Assembly: GCA_900755085.1 (NCBI GenBank) | Contig: CAAEFF010000081.1 | Span: forward strand, 1-46,200 | Source: an uncultured Streptococcus sp. | Lineage (GTDB): Bacteria; Bacillota; Bacilli; Lactobacillales; Streptococcaceae | Direction of reading: 5' to 3' | Length of the DNA: 46,200 nt | Shown here: piece by piece, positions 14,401-22,816 of the stretch | Numbering within the stretch: the stretch's first letter is position 1 | Layout of the letters: the number at the start of each line of letters is the position of its first letter | Program-made: the position numbers and the translations under genes | The notes under the pieces: generated by a model | Database searches by the model: none | What the model was told of the DNA's origin: nothing | The model's input: only the letters and a program-made list of their open reading frames with translations

Positions 14401-14874
14401 TTTATTAGCTAGGGTACGGTAGTCGCCAATACTAATATCTCCGTTGTGGCTACTCACATCAACGAATGATTTTGGCTGCACCGCCACATCTGTTGAACGA
14501 CCAGCAGGAGCGTGAACACCGGTGTTAAAGAAGGTCGTCCTTCCTGTATCAGACGGAAGAGGAGTTTCTTCTTTCTCAGTAGTCGATGCTTCTGCAGCTT
14601 TCTCTACAGATGAAGCTCCACTTTCTGAAGCCGTAGTCTTGCTTGCGGGTACCACAGCTGGTTCGATCACATTTGCTGGTGCTGCGTAGTTGCTTGCGAC
14701 TGGTGCGACTGACTTTTCAGTAGTTGCTACTTCTGGCGCTGTTTCAGCTTGAACTTGGTTGCCTTCAGTAGTAGCGACTTCTTTTGAAACCAGCTCATCT
14801 GCACTGACTCCCTGAGCAGATACAGCCATCAAGACTGCCGCTCCGGCATAAAAAATAAGATCTTTCTTTTTCAT
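11404..14874 (-). CDS. Secreted two-headed hydrolase: GH25 muramidase, six GBS-Bsp-like repeats, C39-like peptidase
   Basis: The 1156-residue protein starts with a signal peptide (MKKKDLIFYAGAAVLMAVS, cleavage near VSA-DE) and a low-complexity linker to about 130. A GH25 lysozyme domain (about 136-342) has Asp139 in SFVDVSSH and Asp231/Glu233 in NDFEDAK, the expected acid residues. Six repeats of about 95 residues follow (about 355-970). The C-terminus (980-1156) resembles papain-like C39_2 peptidases, with Cys1012 in SGCVPTSLAM, His1103/His1108 in THELVLHGYD and Asp1119 in VRDPY. It may cut both glycan and peptide in murein. S. mutans AtlA also joins such repeats to GH25, but with GH25 at the other end. 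It follows the polysaccharide locus but has its own promoter. Confidence 0.9.
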   Translation of the reverse strand: MKKKDLIFYAGAAVLMAVSAQGVSADELVSKEVATTEGNQVQAETAPEVATTEKSVAPVASNYAAPANVIEPAVVPASKTTASESGASSVEKAAEASTTEKEETPLPSDTGRTTFFNTGVHAPAGRSTDVAVQPKSFVDVSSHNGDISIGDYRTLANKGVGGVVVKLTEDTWYKNPNAENQIRNAQAAGLQVSTYHFSRYTSEESARAEARFYISAAQRLSLPKNTLMVNDFEDAKMQPNINRNTQAWVDEMRKNGYTNLMFYTSASWLDENNLRKKGPVNTAQFGLQNFWVAQYPAPKLSVEDAKSLRYNGKAGAWQFSSQAELLPGKHLFDHSVDYTGRFTANTKPAADPTVGNLSGTINIVNNDTMAGRFDVVISNVKAPNGVQTVSVPIWSESGGQDDLIWYTANRQANGTYTVNVKASDHKNSTGLYNVHLYYVQNNGQLTGVGGTSTQVFIGKTPEQLKPKASFTIENNNDKSGTFDAVITNITAPLGVKEVLVPSWSLENGQDDLIWHKATKQTDGSYRVTIKASDHKGNKGNYRADAYIVDNSNNRHYIAEKVVSVDYVRPSGVLTIENNNPVAGTFDAVVNNIVAPTGLKEVLVPSWSLVGGQDDLIWHKATRQADGSYRVTIKATDHKDSTGNYRADAYIVDDFNNRHYISEKVVDVRQSRPTASLTIENNNVSTGSFDAVIRNVVAPTGVKEILVPSWSLENGQDDLVWHKANRQSDGSYRVTIKASDHKNSLGNYRADLYIVDNDNNRHFVTETVVTVKHDKPTGILSVVNNNKDTGTFDVIIKDVYSPKGVRTVQVPTWSDKDGQDDLRWYEATRQANGDYKVSVKASDHKNSTGKYHIHLYYIQNDGSRIGIGTTTTDVEVRNAMTKTQAAIKNVNATNGTYTVAVDQALQGRQIKNIRVAAWSKAHQENLYWYSATPTGMHTEITVSANNHGNEAGNYTTHVYVDYKDGGVEGFNLGQTALSPRNQKVNPQTTYYSQRDPRWAGKWYGVSNVDQSGCVPTSLAMTFTDILGRTILPTTVADYLYNNTDSFNKGEAGTDSDGIVAATRNWGLNSQLVNGASGIAEALMAGKHVLAAVGNSQFTSDPYTHELVLHGYDNGRTYVRDPYNSSNNGWYSINYLHSIKSKDPMDNKLGAPFFSIFA

Positions 14875-14910
14875 ATAAACTTCCCTTTATACAAATTTTA
14901 TACGTTAATC

Positions 14911-14939
14911 ATTTTACCACACGGTTTCAGCGATGAAAA
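14911..14939 (-). promoter_or_regulatory. Promoter of the GH25/C39 hydrolase gene
   Basis: On the minus strand TTTTCA (14934-14939), 17-bp spacer, TAAAAT (14911-14916) preceded by TGG. AAAGGGAAG serves as ribosome binding site before the ATG at 14874. Confidence 0.55.
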
Positions 14940-14988
14940 GTTTTATAGGGCAAATTTTTAAAATTAGTGATATCTTTTTGAAAAACTC

Positions 14989-15015
14989 AAAAAAGAAGCC
15001 CTTTTGAACTTCTTT
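14989..15015 (-). terminator. Terminator at the end of the polysaccharide operon
   Basis: AAAGAAG (14992-14998), 10-nt loop, CTTCTTT (15009-15015), followed on the minus strand by six T residues. It lies 6 bp beyond the last transferase gene. Confidence 0.75.
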
Positions 15016-15020
15016 TTACC

Positions 15021-16073
15021 TTATTTAAAATGTTTTAATGCTGTCTTTAGGTAGTGTCCGTCACGAATCTCTTGACCAACACGCTTGGCATTGTTCACCA
15101 AGTCTTGGTAATCGTCATCTGAAAGATTGTCGATTGCCTCCTTCAAGTCATGAAGAGACTCTACTGCAATCCCGCAACCCTTCTCAAGTACAAAGTGAGA
15201 CAAGGCCGACTGTTTCCACACCACAAGTGGGAAGCCTGATGCCAAGTATAGCGAAGCTTTGTGGGAGTTGTTGTAGCGAAGGTACTCGCCAAAAAAGCCA
15301 CTACAGGTCTCAACGCTATCTCCATCCCAGACCAGACCAAAACCGCCCTCAAGGGCTGCAGGAAGTTCATCCGGTAGGAAGGAACCAAAGTAGGTTTCAT
15401 TTGCAAGTGCTCTACTCTCATCAAAACCAACACCATAAAGGTTATAAGCCGGTGCTTCTGGAAGAGTATAAAGATAACCAGCTTTTTCCTGGGCCAAATT
15501 ACCTGCCACAATGATTGGCTGGTCTTTTGTCAGTCCACTTTTTTCTTGGAAATTTGGAATCAAATAATCAAAAATTCCAAGACTCACAATCTTATCTTCC
15601 GCAATACCTTTATCCACCAAAACTGACTTCATAATAGGATTGTGGGAGATGAGGCCAGTTACACTATAAAATGTATCACCTTCCGTTAACTTCATCCGTA
15701 ACTTCATTCTAAATGGTAGAGTCTTGTCATTTACAAAACGCAAGGTTTCTAGATCGTGAATCAGAAGATAGGTGTTAACACCTCTATTTTTAAGAGATTT
15801 TAGTAGACTGTTAATAAATAAAGAATGATGTAACAAGGGAAATTGTATCACAATATCATCATTTTTCTTTAAGCGTTTGAAGGCTCTCAAAAGTGCTCTA
15901 TATTTGTGAATCTGAGCATTAAGAACATTCATTTTATACCAGTCATCTACCCTAACTTTTAAGGGGGCATAACCTAGTCTATTAAAGATCACTTCAACAT
16001 CATTACGTGCCTTATTCCCGGCATTTTTCACATTATGATCGTGTAAAAATTCTTCTTTTAAATAGTATTTCAT
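15021..16073 (-). CDS. Probable galactofuranosyltransferase
   Basis: A 350-residue GT-B-like glycosyltransferase without a membrane span. The N-terminus (KYYLKEEFLHDHNVKNAGNK) and the C-terminal segment (YLASGFPLVVWKQSAL near 280-295, then FVLEKGCGIAVESLHDL) match the streptococcal family annotated as beta-1,6-galactofuranosyltransferase in receptor polysaccharide loci. Its place with glf, two genes upstream, supports Galf transfer. It probably adds Galf to the lipid-linked repeat unit at the inner face of the membrane. It is the last gene of the operon, 10 bp after the Stealth gene. The donor is inferred from context, not from a diagnostic residue. Confidence 0.75.
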   Translation of the reverse strand: MKYYLKEEFLHDHNVKNAGNKARNDVEVIFNRLGYAPLKVRVDDWYKMNVLNAQIHKYRALLRAFKRLKKNDDIVIQFPLLHHSLFINSLLKSLKNRGVNTYLLIHDLETLRFVNDKTLPFRMKLRMKLTEGDTFYSVTGLISHNPIMKSVLVDKGIAEDKIVSLGIFDYLIPNFQEKSGLTKDQPIIVAGNLAQEKAGYLYTLPEAPAYNLYGVGFDESRALANETYFGSFLPDELPAALEGGFGLVWDGDSVETCSGFFGEYLRYNNSHKASLYLASGFPLVVWKQSALSHFVLEKGCGIAVESLHDLKEAIDNLSDDDYQDLVNNAKRVGQEIRDGHYLKTALKHFK

Positions 16074-16083
16074 CTCTTATTTC

Positions 16084-17076
16084 TCATTTTTCAAAAGCTG
16101 ATTTTTTAGGATAGCGTTCTTGTATGAATTCTTTAAAATGAATGAGATTTTCTTCCTTAAAATCACTATCATCATTCACACAAAGCAGTTTTTTATGTCT
16201 ATCTTCAAAGATTTTATCAAGTTTATCCACTTGATTTAAACCAATTGTCTCTCCGAAATTTTTAGACATAGGATAAAACTGGTTACTTTCAATTTGCCAG
16301 AGAGAACAGATGTATTGATTGACATCTACCCCATAATTTCTAATCTTATTTCTGGAGGTTCTATCCAAAATTTCTCCCTCAATTTCCCATAAATGTGCCA
16401 AGGTACTCTTTTTCATCGGAACAGGTAAATGCTGGTTCACGTATCCCGTCGGCCCCCATGGCAAGAGTAACAAGTTTTTCAAAATCAAAGATCCATAACG
16501 GTAATTAAAGAATTTCCAAGGTGAAGATTTTAAAGCCTTCTTATTAGGAAAATGGCGATAAATCAACTCAACATTATTGTGATAAGTATTTGTAAATGGT
16601 GACCAAGGAACTAAAGCATCGTATACTGCTAAAAGTTTCGGTTGCCCATTTTTATAAAAATCCGAAGGCTGACTGTCTCTGATTAAGTACATATCATCAT
16701 TGAAATAAAGAAAGTTTTCCGACAAGCCTTCAATCCGATGGAGGTTCAGCTCAATAGCCGCTGAATTATAAGTAGGTAGATACTCTTTAGGGATAAATTC
16801 TTTATGAGTGACCAACTTGAGTTGTGGATGCTCCAAGTTCAACCATTCCGGTTTTTGCCCATTTGTGACTAAATAAATATGATTTACCCAAGGAGCATGC
16901 TTTTCAATCATTCGAAACCAATAATTAAAAATACCGTAATCACGATAACGTTGCTCACCATCGATTTCCTGGTCTATTTCTGCTATTTGACCTGTCACGG
17001 CTTGTTTCTCACGGACAAACTCCGGGTCACTTCCGTCAACCCAAAGAACCACGATATCAATTTTTTCTTCTGTCAT
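16084..17076 (-). CDS. Stealth-family sugar-phosphate transferase (WefC-like)
   Basis: The 330-residue protein has Stealth conserved region 1, IDIVVLWVDGSDPEF (residues 5-19), region 2 around RYRDYGIFNYWFRMIEKHAP with VNHIYLVTNGQKPEWL (about 42-80), and region 3 with NSAAIELNLHRIEGLSENFL then YFNDDMYL (about 103-131). Such enzymes join a hexose-1-phosphate to an acceptor sugar from a nucleotide sugar, making a phosphodiester in the chain. In oral streptococci WefC-type members make the GalNAc-1-phosphate link of receptor polysaccharides. The transferred sugar here is not determinable by eye. The ATG overlaps the end of glf by 4 bp. Confidence 0.85.
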   Translation of the reverse strand: MTEEKIDIVVLWVDGSDPEFVREKQAVTGQIAEIDQEIDGEQRYRDYGIFNYWFRMIEKHAPWVNHIYLVTNGQKPEWLNLEHPQLKLVTHKEFIPKEYLPTYNSAAIELNLHRIEGLSENFLYFNDDMYLIRDSQPSDFYKNGQPKLLAVYDALVPWSPFTNTYHNNVELIYRHFPNKKALKSSPWKFFNYRYGSLILKNLLLLPWGPTGYVNQHLPVPMKKSTLAHLWEIEGEILDRTSRNKIRNYGVDVNQYICSLWQIESNQFYPMSKNFGETIGLNQVDKLDKIFEDRHKKLLCVNDDSDFKEENLIHFKEFIQERYPKKSAFEK

Positions 17077-18173
17077 TTACTAAATTCTTTCTCAACGACT
17101 TCTAAGGCACGTTCGATCACCACGTGCATATCGTAGTATTTATAGTCTGCTAGGCGCCCACAGAAGATAACCTTGTCATTTTTAGTGGCTTCTTCTTGGT
17201 ACTTAGCAAACATGGCATTGTTTTTTTCATCATTGATGGGATAGTAGGGCTCATCGCCTCGTTTCCAATCAGCTGGGTATTCGCGGGTAATCACCGTCTT
17301 CAGTTGAGTCCCATACTCGAAGTGCTTGTGCTCAATGATCCGAGTATAAGGAATTTCACGCTCCGTATAGTTGACCACGGCATTACCTTGATGATTTTCC
17401 TCATCCAAAACTTCGTGTTCGAACCGAAGGCTGCGGTATTCTAACTCTCCGTGTTTATAGTCAAAGTACTGGTCAATCATCCCTGTGAAGACAACTTTTT
17501 CAGCAGAGCTTTCCAGTTCTGCACGATTGGCGAAGAAATCAACCCCAAGTTCTACTTCTACATCACCCAGCATGTTTTCAATGATGACATTGTAGCCACC
17601 AATTGGAATTCCTTGGTAACGGTCATTAAAATAGTTGTTATCAAAGGTTAAACGCACTGGGAGGCGCTTAATGATGAAAGGAGGCAGGTCTGTTGCAGAA
17701 CGTCCCCATTGCTTCTCCGTATAGCCCTTGATCAACTTTTCATAGATATCTGAACCAATCAACTTGATGCCCTGTTCTTCAAGGTTCTTCGGTTCAACAT
17801 CTTTCATATCAGCCGTTTGTTCCGCAATCTTGTCTTTGACCTCTTGAGGAGTCTTGGTCCCCCACATGGCATAAAAGGTATTCATGTTGAAGGGAAGATT
17901 GTAGAGGCTACCCTTGTAGTTGGCTACTGGTGAGTTGATATAGTTGTTAAACTCAGCGAACTGGTTGACATAGTTCCAGATTTTTTTGTTGGACGTATGG
18001 AAAATGTGGGCACCGTACTTGTGAACATTGATTCCTTCAACTTCTTCACAATAGATATTCCCACCGATGTGATCCCGCTTGTCAATCACTTTTACTTTTT
18101 TACCACGTTTTGTTGCTTCGTGTGCGAAGATTGCTCCAGACAAACCTGCACCAACGATCAGATAATCATACAT
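17073..18173 (-). CDS. glf: UDP-galactopyranose mutase
   Basis: It converts UDP-galactopyranose to UDP-galactofuranose using reduced FAD. The N-terminus MYDYLIVGAGLSGAIFA is the Rossmann FAD motif, followed by KVIDKRDHIGGNIYCE and HKYGAHIFHTSNKKIW. The chain also has the conserved GYTEKQWG segment and a C-terminal GRLADYKYYDMHVVIERAL. I prefer the ATG at 18173 (366 aa), because GGAG stands seven bases before it; an in-frame ATG at 18185 would add four residues and overlap the wzx stop. It supplies Galf for the transferase at 15021. Confidence 0.95.
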   Translation of the reverse strand: MYDYLIVGAGLSGAIFAHEATKRGKKVKVIDKRDHIGGNIYCEEVEGINVHKYGAHIFHTSNKKIWNYVNQFAEFNNYINSPVANYKGSLYNLPFNMNTFYAMWGTKTPQEVKDKIAEQTADMKDVEPKNLEEQGIKLIGSDIYEKLIKGYTEKQWGRSATDLPPFIIKRLPVRLTFDNNYFNDRYQGIPIGGYNVIIENMLGDVEVELGVDFFANRAELESSAEKVVFTGMIDQYFDYKHGELEYRSLRFEHEVLDEENHQGNAVVNYTEREIPYTRIIEHKHFEYGTQLKTVITREYPADWKRGDEPYYPINDEKNNAMFAKYQEEATKNDKVIFCGRLADYKYYDMHVVIERALEVVEKEFSK

Positions 18174-18184
18174 AGTAGACTCCA

Positions 18185-19603
18185 TTATTTCTTAAATATT
18201 TGTTTTAATTCTTTCACATCTACCACTCTCAGAACTAGGATGGCGATTAGATAAATGATCCCACCAAGCACCGCATACACGAGTACATTCAGGGTAGGGG
18301 TGAAATGTAGGAAGGGTTTTACAAGTAGCAACAGGCCATACATCATAGCCGATGCGCATACAATTTTTACCATAGACCCGACAATCGGAACTTCCCTGAG
18401 GTAATGACGGGTATAGTACAATTGAATGAACCATACCAGTGACTCTGTCAGAGCTGATACAATAGCTGCGCCGATAAAACCAAAGTGAGGCAAGAAAAGC
18501 ACATTCAACCCAACACTAACAATGGCAGGAATGGTGGTGGATAGCATAAATTCTTTGTTCTTATCGTGCGGGATAAGAATTTGAATCCCCATAATATTGG
18601 TCCAACCGATGAAGAACATGCGGAAAATCATGATGGCAATAGCATAACGCGCATCCTGGAAATCCTTCCCTAGGAAGAATTGAACAAAGTCATCGTTGAC
18701 AATCAGCATGCCTGCAATAATCGGGAAAATGACCAAATTATAAATCAAAAAGGACATTTGGTGCATCTTGTTGGCGGCCTTGTGGTCCCCTGAAGACAAG
18801 AGGCTCGATACACGAGGCAACATGACACTTCCCAGAGACGTCACCAAGGTCAACAAAATATTGACGAGTTTTAAAGCTTGATCGTAAATCCCCACATCCT
18901 TTGTAGAGGCGAGAGCCCCCAGCATGGTCCGGTCAAGAGTAACATAGAGGGAAATGGCAATCTGCGGTAAAAAGAGCAGAATGACCGGTTTTAAATGCAC
19001 CTGTGCATAGGCCATATCAAAATGGGCCTTCCCAATAAATTCGCGGGCAGGTAACCACATGCTCAGCTGACCTAACAGCTCAAAGATCGTTAGTAAAAAT
19101 ACATACAGATAAAGATCATTGGCAGACTTAACGAACAAGAAGATGGAGATGACTCCAACCAGCTTGACCGTAATATTTCGAACCGTAATCTTGCGGAAGT
19201 CCTCTAAGCCCTGAAAAAGCCAGGAAATATCGAGCCCTTTTGAAACCAAACTGAGTCCCAAAATATAGGCTACAGGATTTTGCATGGATGGAAGTATCAA
19301 GCAAAACAAAGCATAAAGGAGGAGAGATACAAATGTCGCACCTAACTGGAGGGTATAGATCCCCCAAAAATTCTTTCGGATATCTTTCCGGTGTCCTGAA
19401 ATTTCCTTAGTACCGTAATTGGCCACTCCTAGCGTCGCTAAAAGGATAAAGTAGGTGACAATGGAGTTGAAATAGCCGTAAGTTCCTAAATCTTCAGAGC
19501 TAAATACCCGAGTGACATAAGGGGTGGTGATAATCGGTAGGATAATCACCAGTAGCTGGTAGGAAAGATTATAGGCGTAATTTTTTAAAACTTTCATGTT
19601 CAT
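18185..19603 (-). CDS. wzx: Wzx-type repeat-unit flippase
   Basis: The 472-residue polytopic protein has about 12-14 hydrophobic segments and the MATE-like/polysaccharide transporter start MKVLKNYAYNLSYQLLVIILPIITTPYVTRVF. Wzx moves the undecaprenyl-linked repeat unit across the membrane. The family is recognisable from the first helix pair, the SKGLDISWLFQGLEDF segment (about 123-138) and the topology. It overlaps the polymerase gene upstream by 4 bp (ATGA) and abuts glf. Base composition here returns toward that of the conserved genes after the AT-rich block upstream. Confidence 0.92.
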   Translation of the reverse strand: MNMKVLKNYAYNLSYQLLVIILPIITTPYVTRVFSSEDLGTYGYFNSIVTYFILLATLGVANYGTKEISGHRKDIRKNFWGIYTLQLGATFVSLLLYALFCLILPSMQNPVAYILGLSLVSKGLDISWLFQGLEDFRKITVRNITVKLVGVISIFLFVKSANDLYLYVFLLTIFELLGQLSMWLPAREFIGKAHFDMAYAQVHLKPVILLFLPQIAISLYVTLDRTMLGALASTKDVGIYDQALKLVNILLTLVTSLGSVMLPRVSSLLSSGDHKAANKMHQMSFLIYNLVIFPIIAGMLIVNDDFVQFFLGKDFQDARYAIAIMIFRMFFIGWTNIMGIQILIPHDKNKEFMLSTTIPAIVSVGLNVLFLPHFGFIGAAIVSALTESLVWFIQLYYTRHYLREVPIVGSMVKIVCASAMMYGLLLLVKPFLHFTPTLNVLVYAVLGGIIYLIAILVLRVVDVKELKQIFKK

Positions 19604-20748
19604 TCAACTCTATCTATCATTTTATTTTGAACTGGTAAAAGGTTGGCAAAAAGTGTGAATATAAAAATATTATATCCTGGTCTTACCCAAAATGCTTCAA
19701 TCATACAGTTTATTGTAATAAGTGATAATAGAGCTAGAAATAAAAACATTCCTTGTTTATAAAGTCTCTTCGATGCAAGTACATATATCAATACCAGTAC
19801 TAAGACAGGCACAACTCCGTAGTAGAATAACATTTGAATATAAGACGAATCTACATAATTATAACTATAAACTGACTCTGTACTACCACCATATCCAATA
19901 AACTTAACTCCAGTGGTTCCAAATAAATGTAATCCATAAGTGTCTATTGCGTTTTTTCCTAAAAACAACCTCATACTGAATAAATTGTTTAAATTTACAA
20001 ATAGTGAAGAAGACCAGGTAAAGAAATACGATAAGTAAAACATTAAGAAAGAAAATATAGCTGCAAAATAAGGTAGGATCCCATAAATTTTAAATTTTCT
20101 TTCTTTAGTAACATACATGACAATAAAAATGACAGTTGCTACAAGTACAGAAAGGGCATTTAACCGAGCATCACAAAATTTGATGATAAAAAATGCTAAA
20201 CTAATACCTACTAAGGTTCGTAGTATGATGAACCTTTTCCGTAGTACATATCCCCAAGCAATAAATAAATAAAAACAGTGGGACGCAAAGTCAGTTGGAT
20301 AAATGAAACCAAAGGAATTTCTAATCACAAAGCCAGACGAACGGACCTGAGCAAATTGTAAATTAGGAATAACTCCTAGAATTGAAAGTAAGAAAACTCC
20401 CAACACTATCGTTCCTGACACAATAACGTATGTTTTTAAGATAACATCAATATCTGCATCATATAATAACAAAATCAATAATGAATAAAGTAGGAAATTA
20501 GTCCCGCCCGTATGCATGAATACGATAGAACTTGTTAGTAGTAATAAAATAGCAGTTAAGATATAAAAGAACGTGAATTTTTTTATATACAAAAATCTAA
20601 AACATAATAATAATGAAAAACAGATTAATAAAACAACCGGAAGGTTTGGGATTACTCTGTTTAACATTGTTGTCATAAGAGTATCGTACCCAACAATGAG
20701 AGTCAATACTAGAATAACCAAAAGGTTCTCAAACTTAATTTTTAACAT
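19600..20748 (-). CDS. wzy: Wzy-type polysaccharide polymerase
   Basis: The 382-residue protein has about 10-11 membrane spans and a larger external loop around residues 255-310 (SMRLFLGKNAIDTYGLHLFG; YSYNYVDSSYIQMLFYYG). The YVDSSY...YGVVP motif is usual in streptococcal Wzy proteins. It joins repeat units at the outer face of the membrane. Sequence is strongly serotype-specific, so assignment rests on topology and on the position next to wzx. The gene is clearly more AT-rich than the first five operon genes, as expected for a laterally exchanged serotype block. Confidence 0.85.
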   Translation of the reverse strand: MLKIKFENLLVILVLTLIVGYDTLMTTMLNRVIPNLPVVLLICFSLLLCFRFLYIKKFTFFYILTAILLLLTSSIVFMHTGGTNFLLYSLLILLLYDADIDVILKTYVIVSGTIVLGVFLLSILGVIPNLQFAQVRSSGFVIRNSFGFIYPTDFASHCFYLFIAWGYVLRKRFIILRTLVGISLAFFIIKFCDARLNALSVLVATVIFIVMYVTKERKFKIYGILPYFAAIFSFLMFYLSYFFTWSSSLFVNLNNLFSMRLFLGKNAIDTYGLHLFGTTGVKFIGYGGSTESVYSYNYVDSSYIQMLFYYGVVPVLVLVLIYVLASKRLYKQGMFLFLALLSLITINCMIEAFWVRPGYNIFIFTLFANLLPVQNKMIDRVE

Positions 20749-20781
20749 AATACCTTTTTACTCTTAATAAAATAGCTACAC

Positions 20782-21852
20782 CTATTTAAAAGCAATTTTA
20801 CGTAAAATTGGATTCATTTTCATTTTTTCAATAAAGATGACTGTCCGAAATTTTTTTTGGGTGAGAAGATCAATACTCAATCTTCTAAGAAAAGAAGAAA
20901 TATCTCGCTGTCTTAATAAGGTCTTATAAGACCCAATCATTTGATTCCTATTTCCTGAAAAAATATGATCAAAAGCTTTATTAGTAATAATAGATTGCAG
21001 TAATTCTATCTTTTCTTTCCTTCGCGCATTTAAATTAGAAATTTGAAAGGCTGCACTTACAATAATTTTTGTCTTAATTTCTTGAATTAATGTGGCATCT
21101 TCTATTTGGAACTTTTCAAGTAATTTTTGCAATGCTTGAAGTTCATCTAATTGTATTTCGATTCTTCTAGGATGAAAACTGGTCAATGCTGAACCGCTTC
21201 TACCAGCAATATAATTATAAAGAGTCGATTCAATAAAAAGAATGTTATCTAAATGTCGATAAACTTGAAAATTGAATGAAGTATCCTCTCCTATTGGTTT
21301 ACTAGGAAACTTAATATCGTGTTTTAAAATAAATGACTTGTTATAGATTCTTGACCAAACATTATACATCATATCCGTTTTGAATAACTCTATAAATTCA
21401 TTTCTAAATTCATTCTTTCCAAGAAGACCACAACGCGTATACAAATGAGGGCGACAAGACAAAATAGTATCCTTATTTTCTTTAATTTCATTGTAGCCAA
21501 AACAAAGAACATCCCATTTATCATTGAGGTTAGGAAATATTTTTTCAAAGAAATCCTCAGATACGAAGTCGTCTGGATCCATAAAAAATAAATAATTACC
21601 CCTTGACAAAGAAATACCTAGGTTTCTAGCTTCTGACACTCCGTTATTTTCAATATGCCTAGCACAAACATTAGAAAAATTATTTTGGTACTCATCGCAA
21701 ATCGCACCGCTATTATCACTTGAACCGTCATCAATTAACACAATTTCATAATTGATCGGTGACGATTGCATAAGTATGGAATCTAGGGCTCTTTTTAAAT
21801 AACCTTCAACATTAAATACTGGAACAATAATACTCAAATCTATATTATTCAT
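20782..21852 (-). CDS. GT2-family glycosyltransferase
   Basis: A 356-residue GT-A transferase. The N-terminus LSIIVPVFNVEGYLKRALDSI, the nucleotide-binding LIDDGSSDNSG (about 40-50), and the metal-binding MDPDDF (about 91-96, DxD) are typical of family 2. The C-terminal 130 residues are helical and basic and probably associate with the membrane. It would add one sugar to the repeat unit; neither donor nor linkage can be told. It overlaps the gene upstream by 8 bp. Confidence 0.9.
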   Translation of the reverse strand: MNNIDLSIIVPVFNVEGYLKRALDSILMQSSPINYEIVLIDDGSSDNSGAICDEYQNNFSNVCARHIENNGVSEARNLGISLSRGNYLFFMDPDDFVSEDFFEKIFPNLNDKWDVLCFGYNEIKENKDTILSCRPHLYTRCGLLGKNEFRNEFIELFKTDMMYNVWSRIYNKSFILKHDIKFPSKPIGEDTSFNFQVYRHLDNILFIESTLYNYIAGRSGSALTSFHPRRIEIQLDELQALQKLLEKFQIEDATLIQEIKTKIIVSAAFQISNLNARRKEKIELLQSIITNKAFDHIFSGNRNQMIGSYKTLLRQRDISSFLRRLSIDLLTQKKFRTVIFIEKMKMNPILRKIAFK

Positions 21853-22816
21853 TACTCTTCATCCTTAATTTATGACGAATAAATTCTAGTGTCCATTTTT
21901 CTTTTTTAAATTTCTTTAACATTGTTGATTTAATATATTCCCAATAGAATTTATTTCTTGTCACCTCTACTAGCTCTTGCTTAGAAATTTTCTCTCCAAT
22001 AACTAATTGATTTGGTATAACATAAAATGAATCAACCAATTTAAACTCAGGACATTTGATCATCCTCTTTTGGAAATGTGCATATAGAGGACGCTTGACC
22101 ACTATATCACTATCGATTAAATTTATCGATTCCAAACCATTTTCCTCTGACCAAAAATAGTAACGTTTCGGTTCATTTTCGCCATATTCCCGAAATGAGA
22201 AATGACTAATATCAATATCATCAAAAAACTTATCTTGCAGTTGTTTGAAATGACTTTTTCCAAAAAGCTTTTGGATACCTTCTGCCTCATCAAAAATAAA
22301 ATTTTGTTCACTAGTATAGACATTGTGATAATCTAATCGATAGTATGAACCTTGCCCAGACATAAAAACACGATTAACTTCTCTTGAATTCTTAAAAATT
22401 TGAAGATGACCTAAAAGACCATATCTAGCATAGTCATTCTCAAAAAAGCTATGCTCTTCAAGAAATTGATAAATATCACCTAGTAAGACATCTGTGTCAC
22501 AAAAACCCCAGTAATCATAACCCTTTAATTCTTCTTCAAAGATAAGCCCATAAGCAACTTTATAGTCACATAATTTATAAGGTGTTTTAAGAGAGATTTT
22601 AAAATCAAACTTAGACTGAACTTTCTCTCTTAACTCATCAAAAGAAAGAGTTACAAATTCTATATTTTTAGCATTTAAAATGTCAAATTGGTCAACCTTT
22701 TGATCCGTATAAATTAAGAAATCAATCTTTTGATTACGTTTGGCGGTCAACAAAAAATAAGGGAAAAATTTTGGAAGTCTTCCGAAATATGGAATAATAA
22801 GTCTTATTCTTTTCAT
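21845..22816 (-). CDS. Putative glycosyltransferase, DUF6625-like
   Basis: The 323-residue protein begins KRIRLIIPYFGRLPKFFPYFL, then DFLIYTDQ, and has GYDYWGFCDTDVLLGDI (about 99-115), whose DTD is a DxD-type metal site. A GLLGHLQIFKN segment follows near 134-144. The IPYFGxLP start and CDTDV core are how I recall the DUF6625 family found in capsule and exopolysaccharide loci; its activity is not established to my knowledge. It probably transfers one residue of the repeat unit. It overlaps DUF1919 by 4 bp (ATGA). Low GC compared with wzg-wchF. Confidence 0.7.
   Translation of the reverse strand: MKRIRLIIPYFGRLPKFFPYFLLTAKRNQKIDFLIYTDQKVDQFDILNAKNIEFVTLSFDELREKVQSKFDFKISLKTPYKLCDYKVAYGLIFEEELKGYDYWGFCDTDVLLGDIYQFLEEHSFFENDYARYGLLGHLQIFKNSREVNRVFMSGQGSYYRLDYHNVYTSEQNFIFDEAEGIQKLFGKSHFKQLQDKFFDDIDISHFSFREYGENEPKRYYFWSEENGLESINLIDSDIVVKRPLYAHFQKRMIKCPEFKLVDSFYVIPNQLVIGEKISKQELVEVTRNKFYWEYIKSTMLKKFKKEKWTLEFIRHKLRMKSNE

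Noticed and set aside
8486..14874. Repeats within the two hydrolase genes as a mobile or phage-derived block
   Set aside because: Both genes have host-type signal peptides, promoters and terminators, and no integrase, holin or phage structural gene is near.
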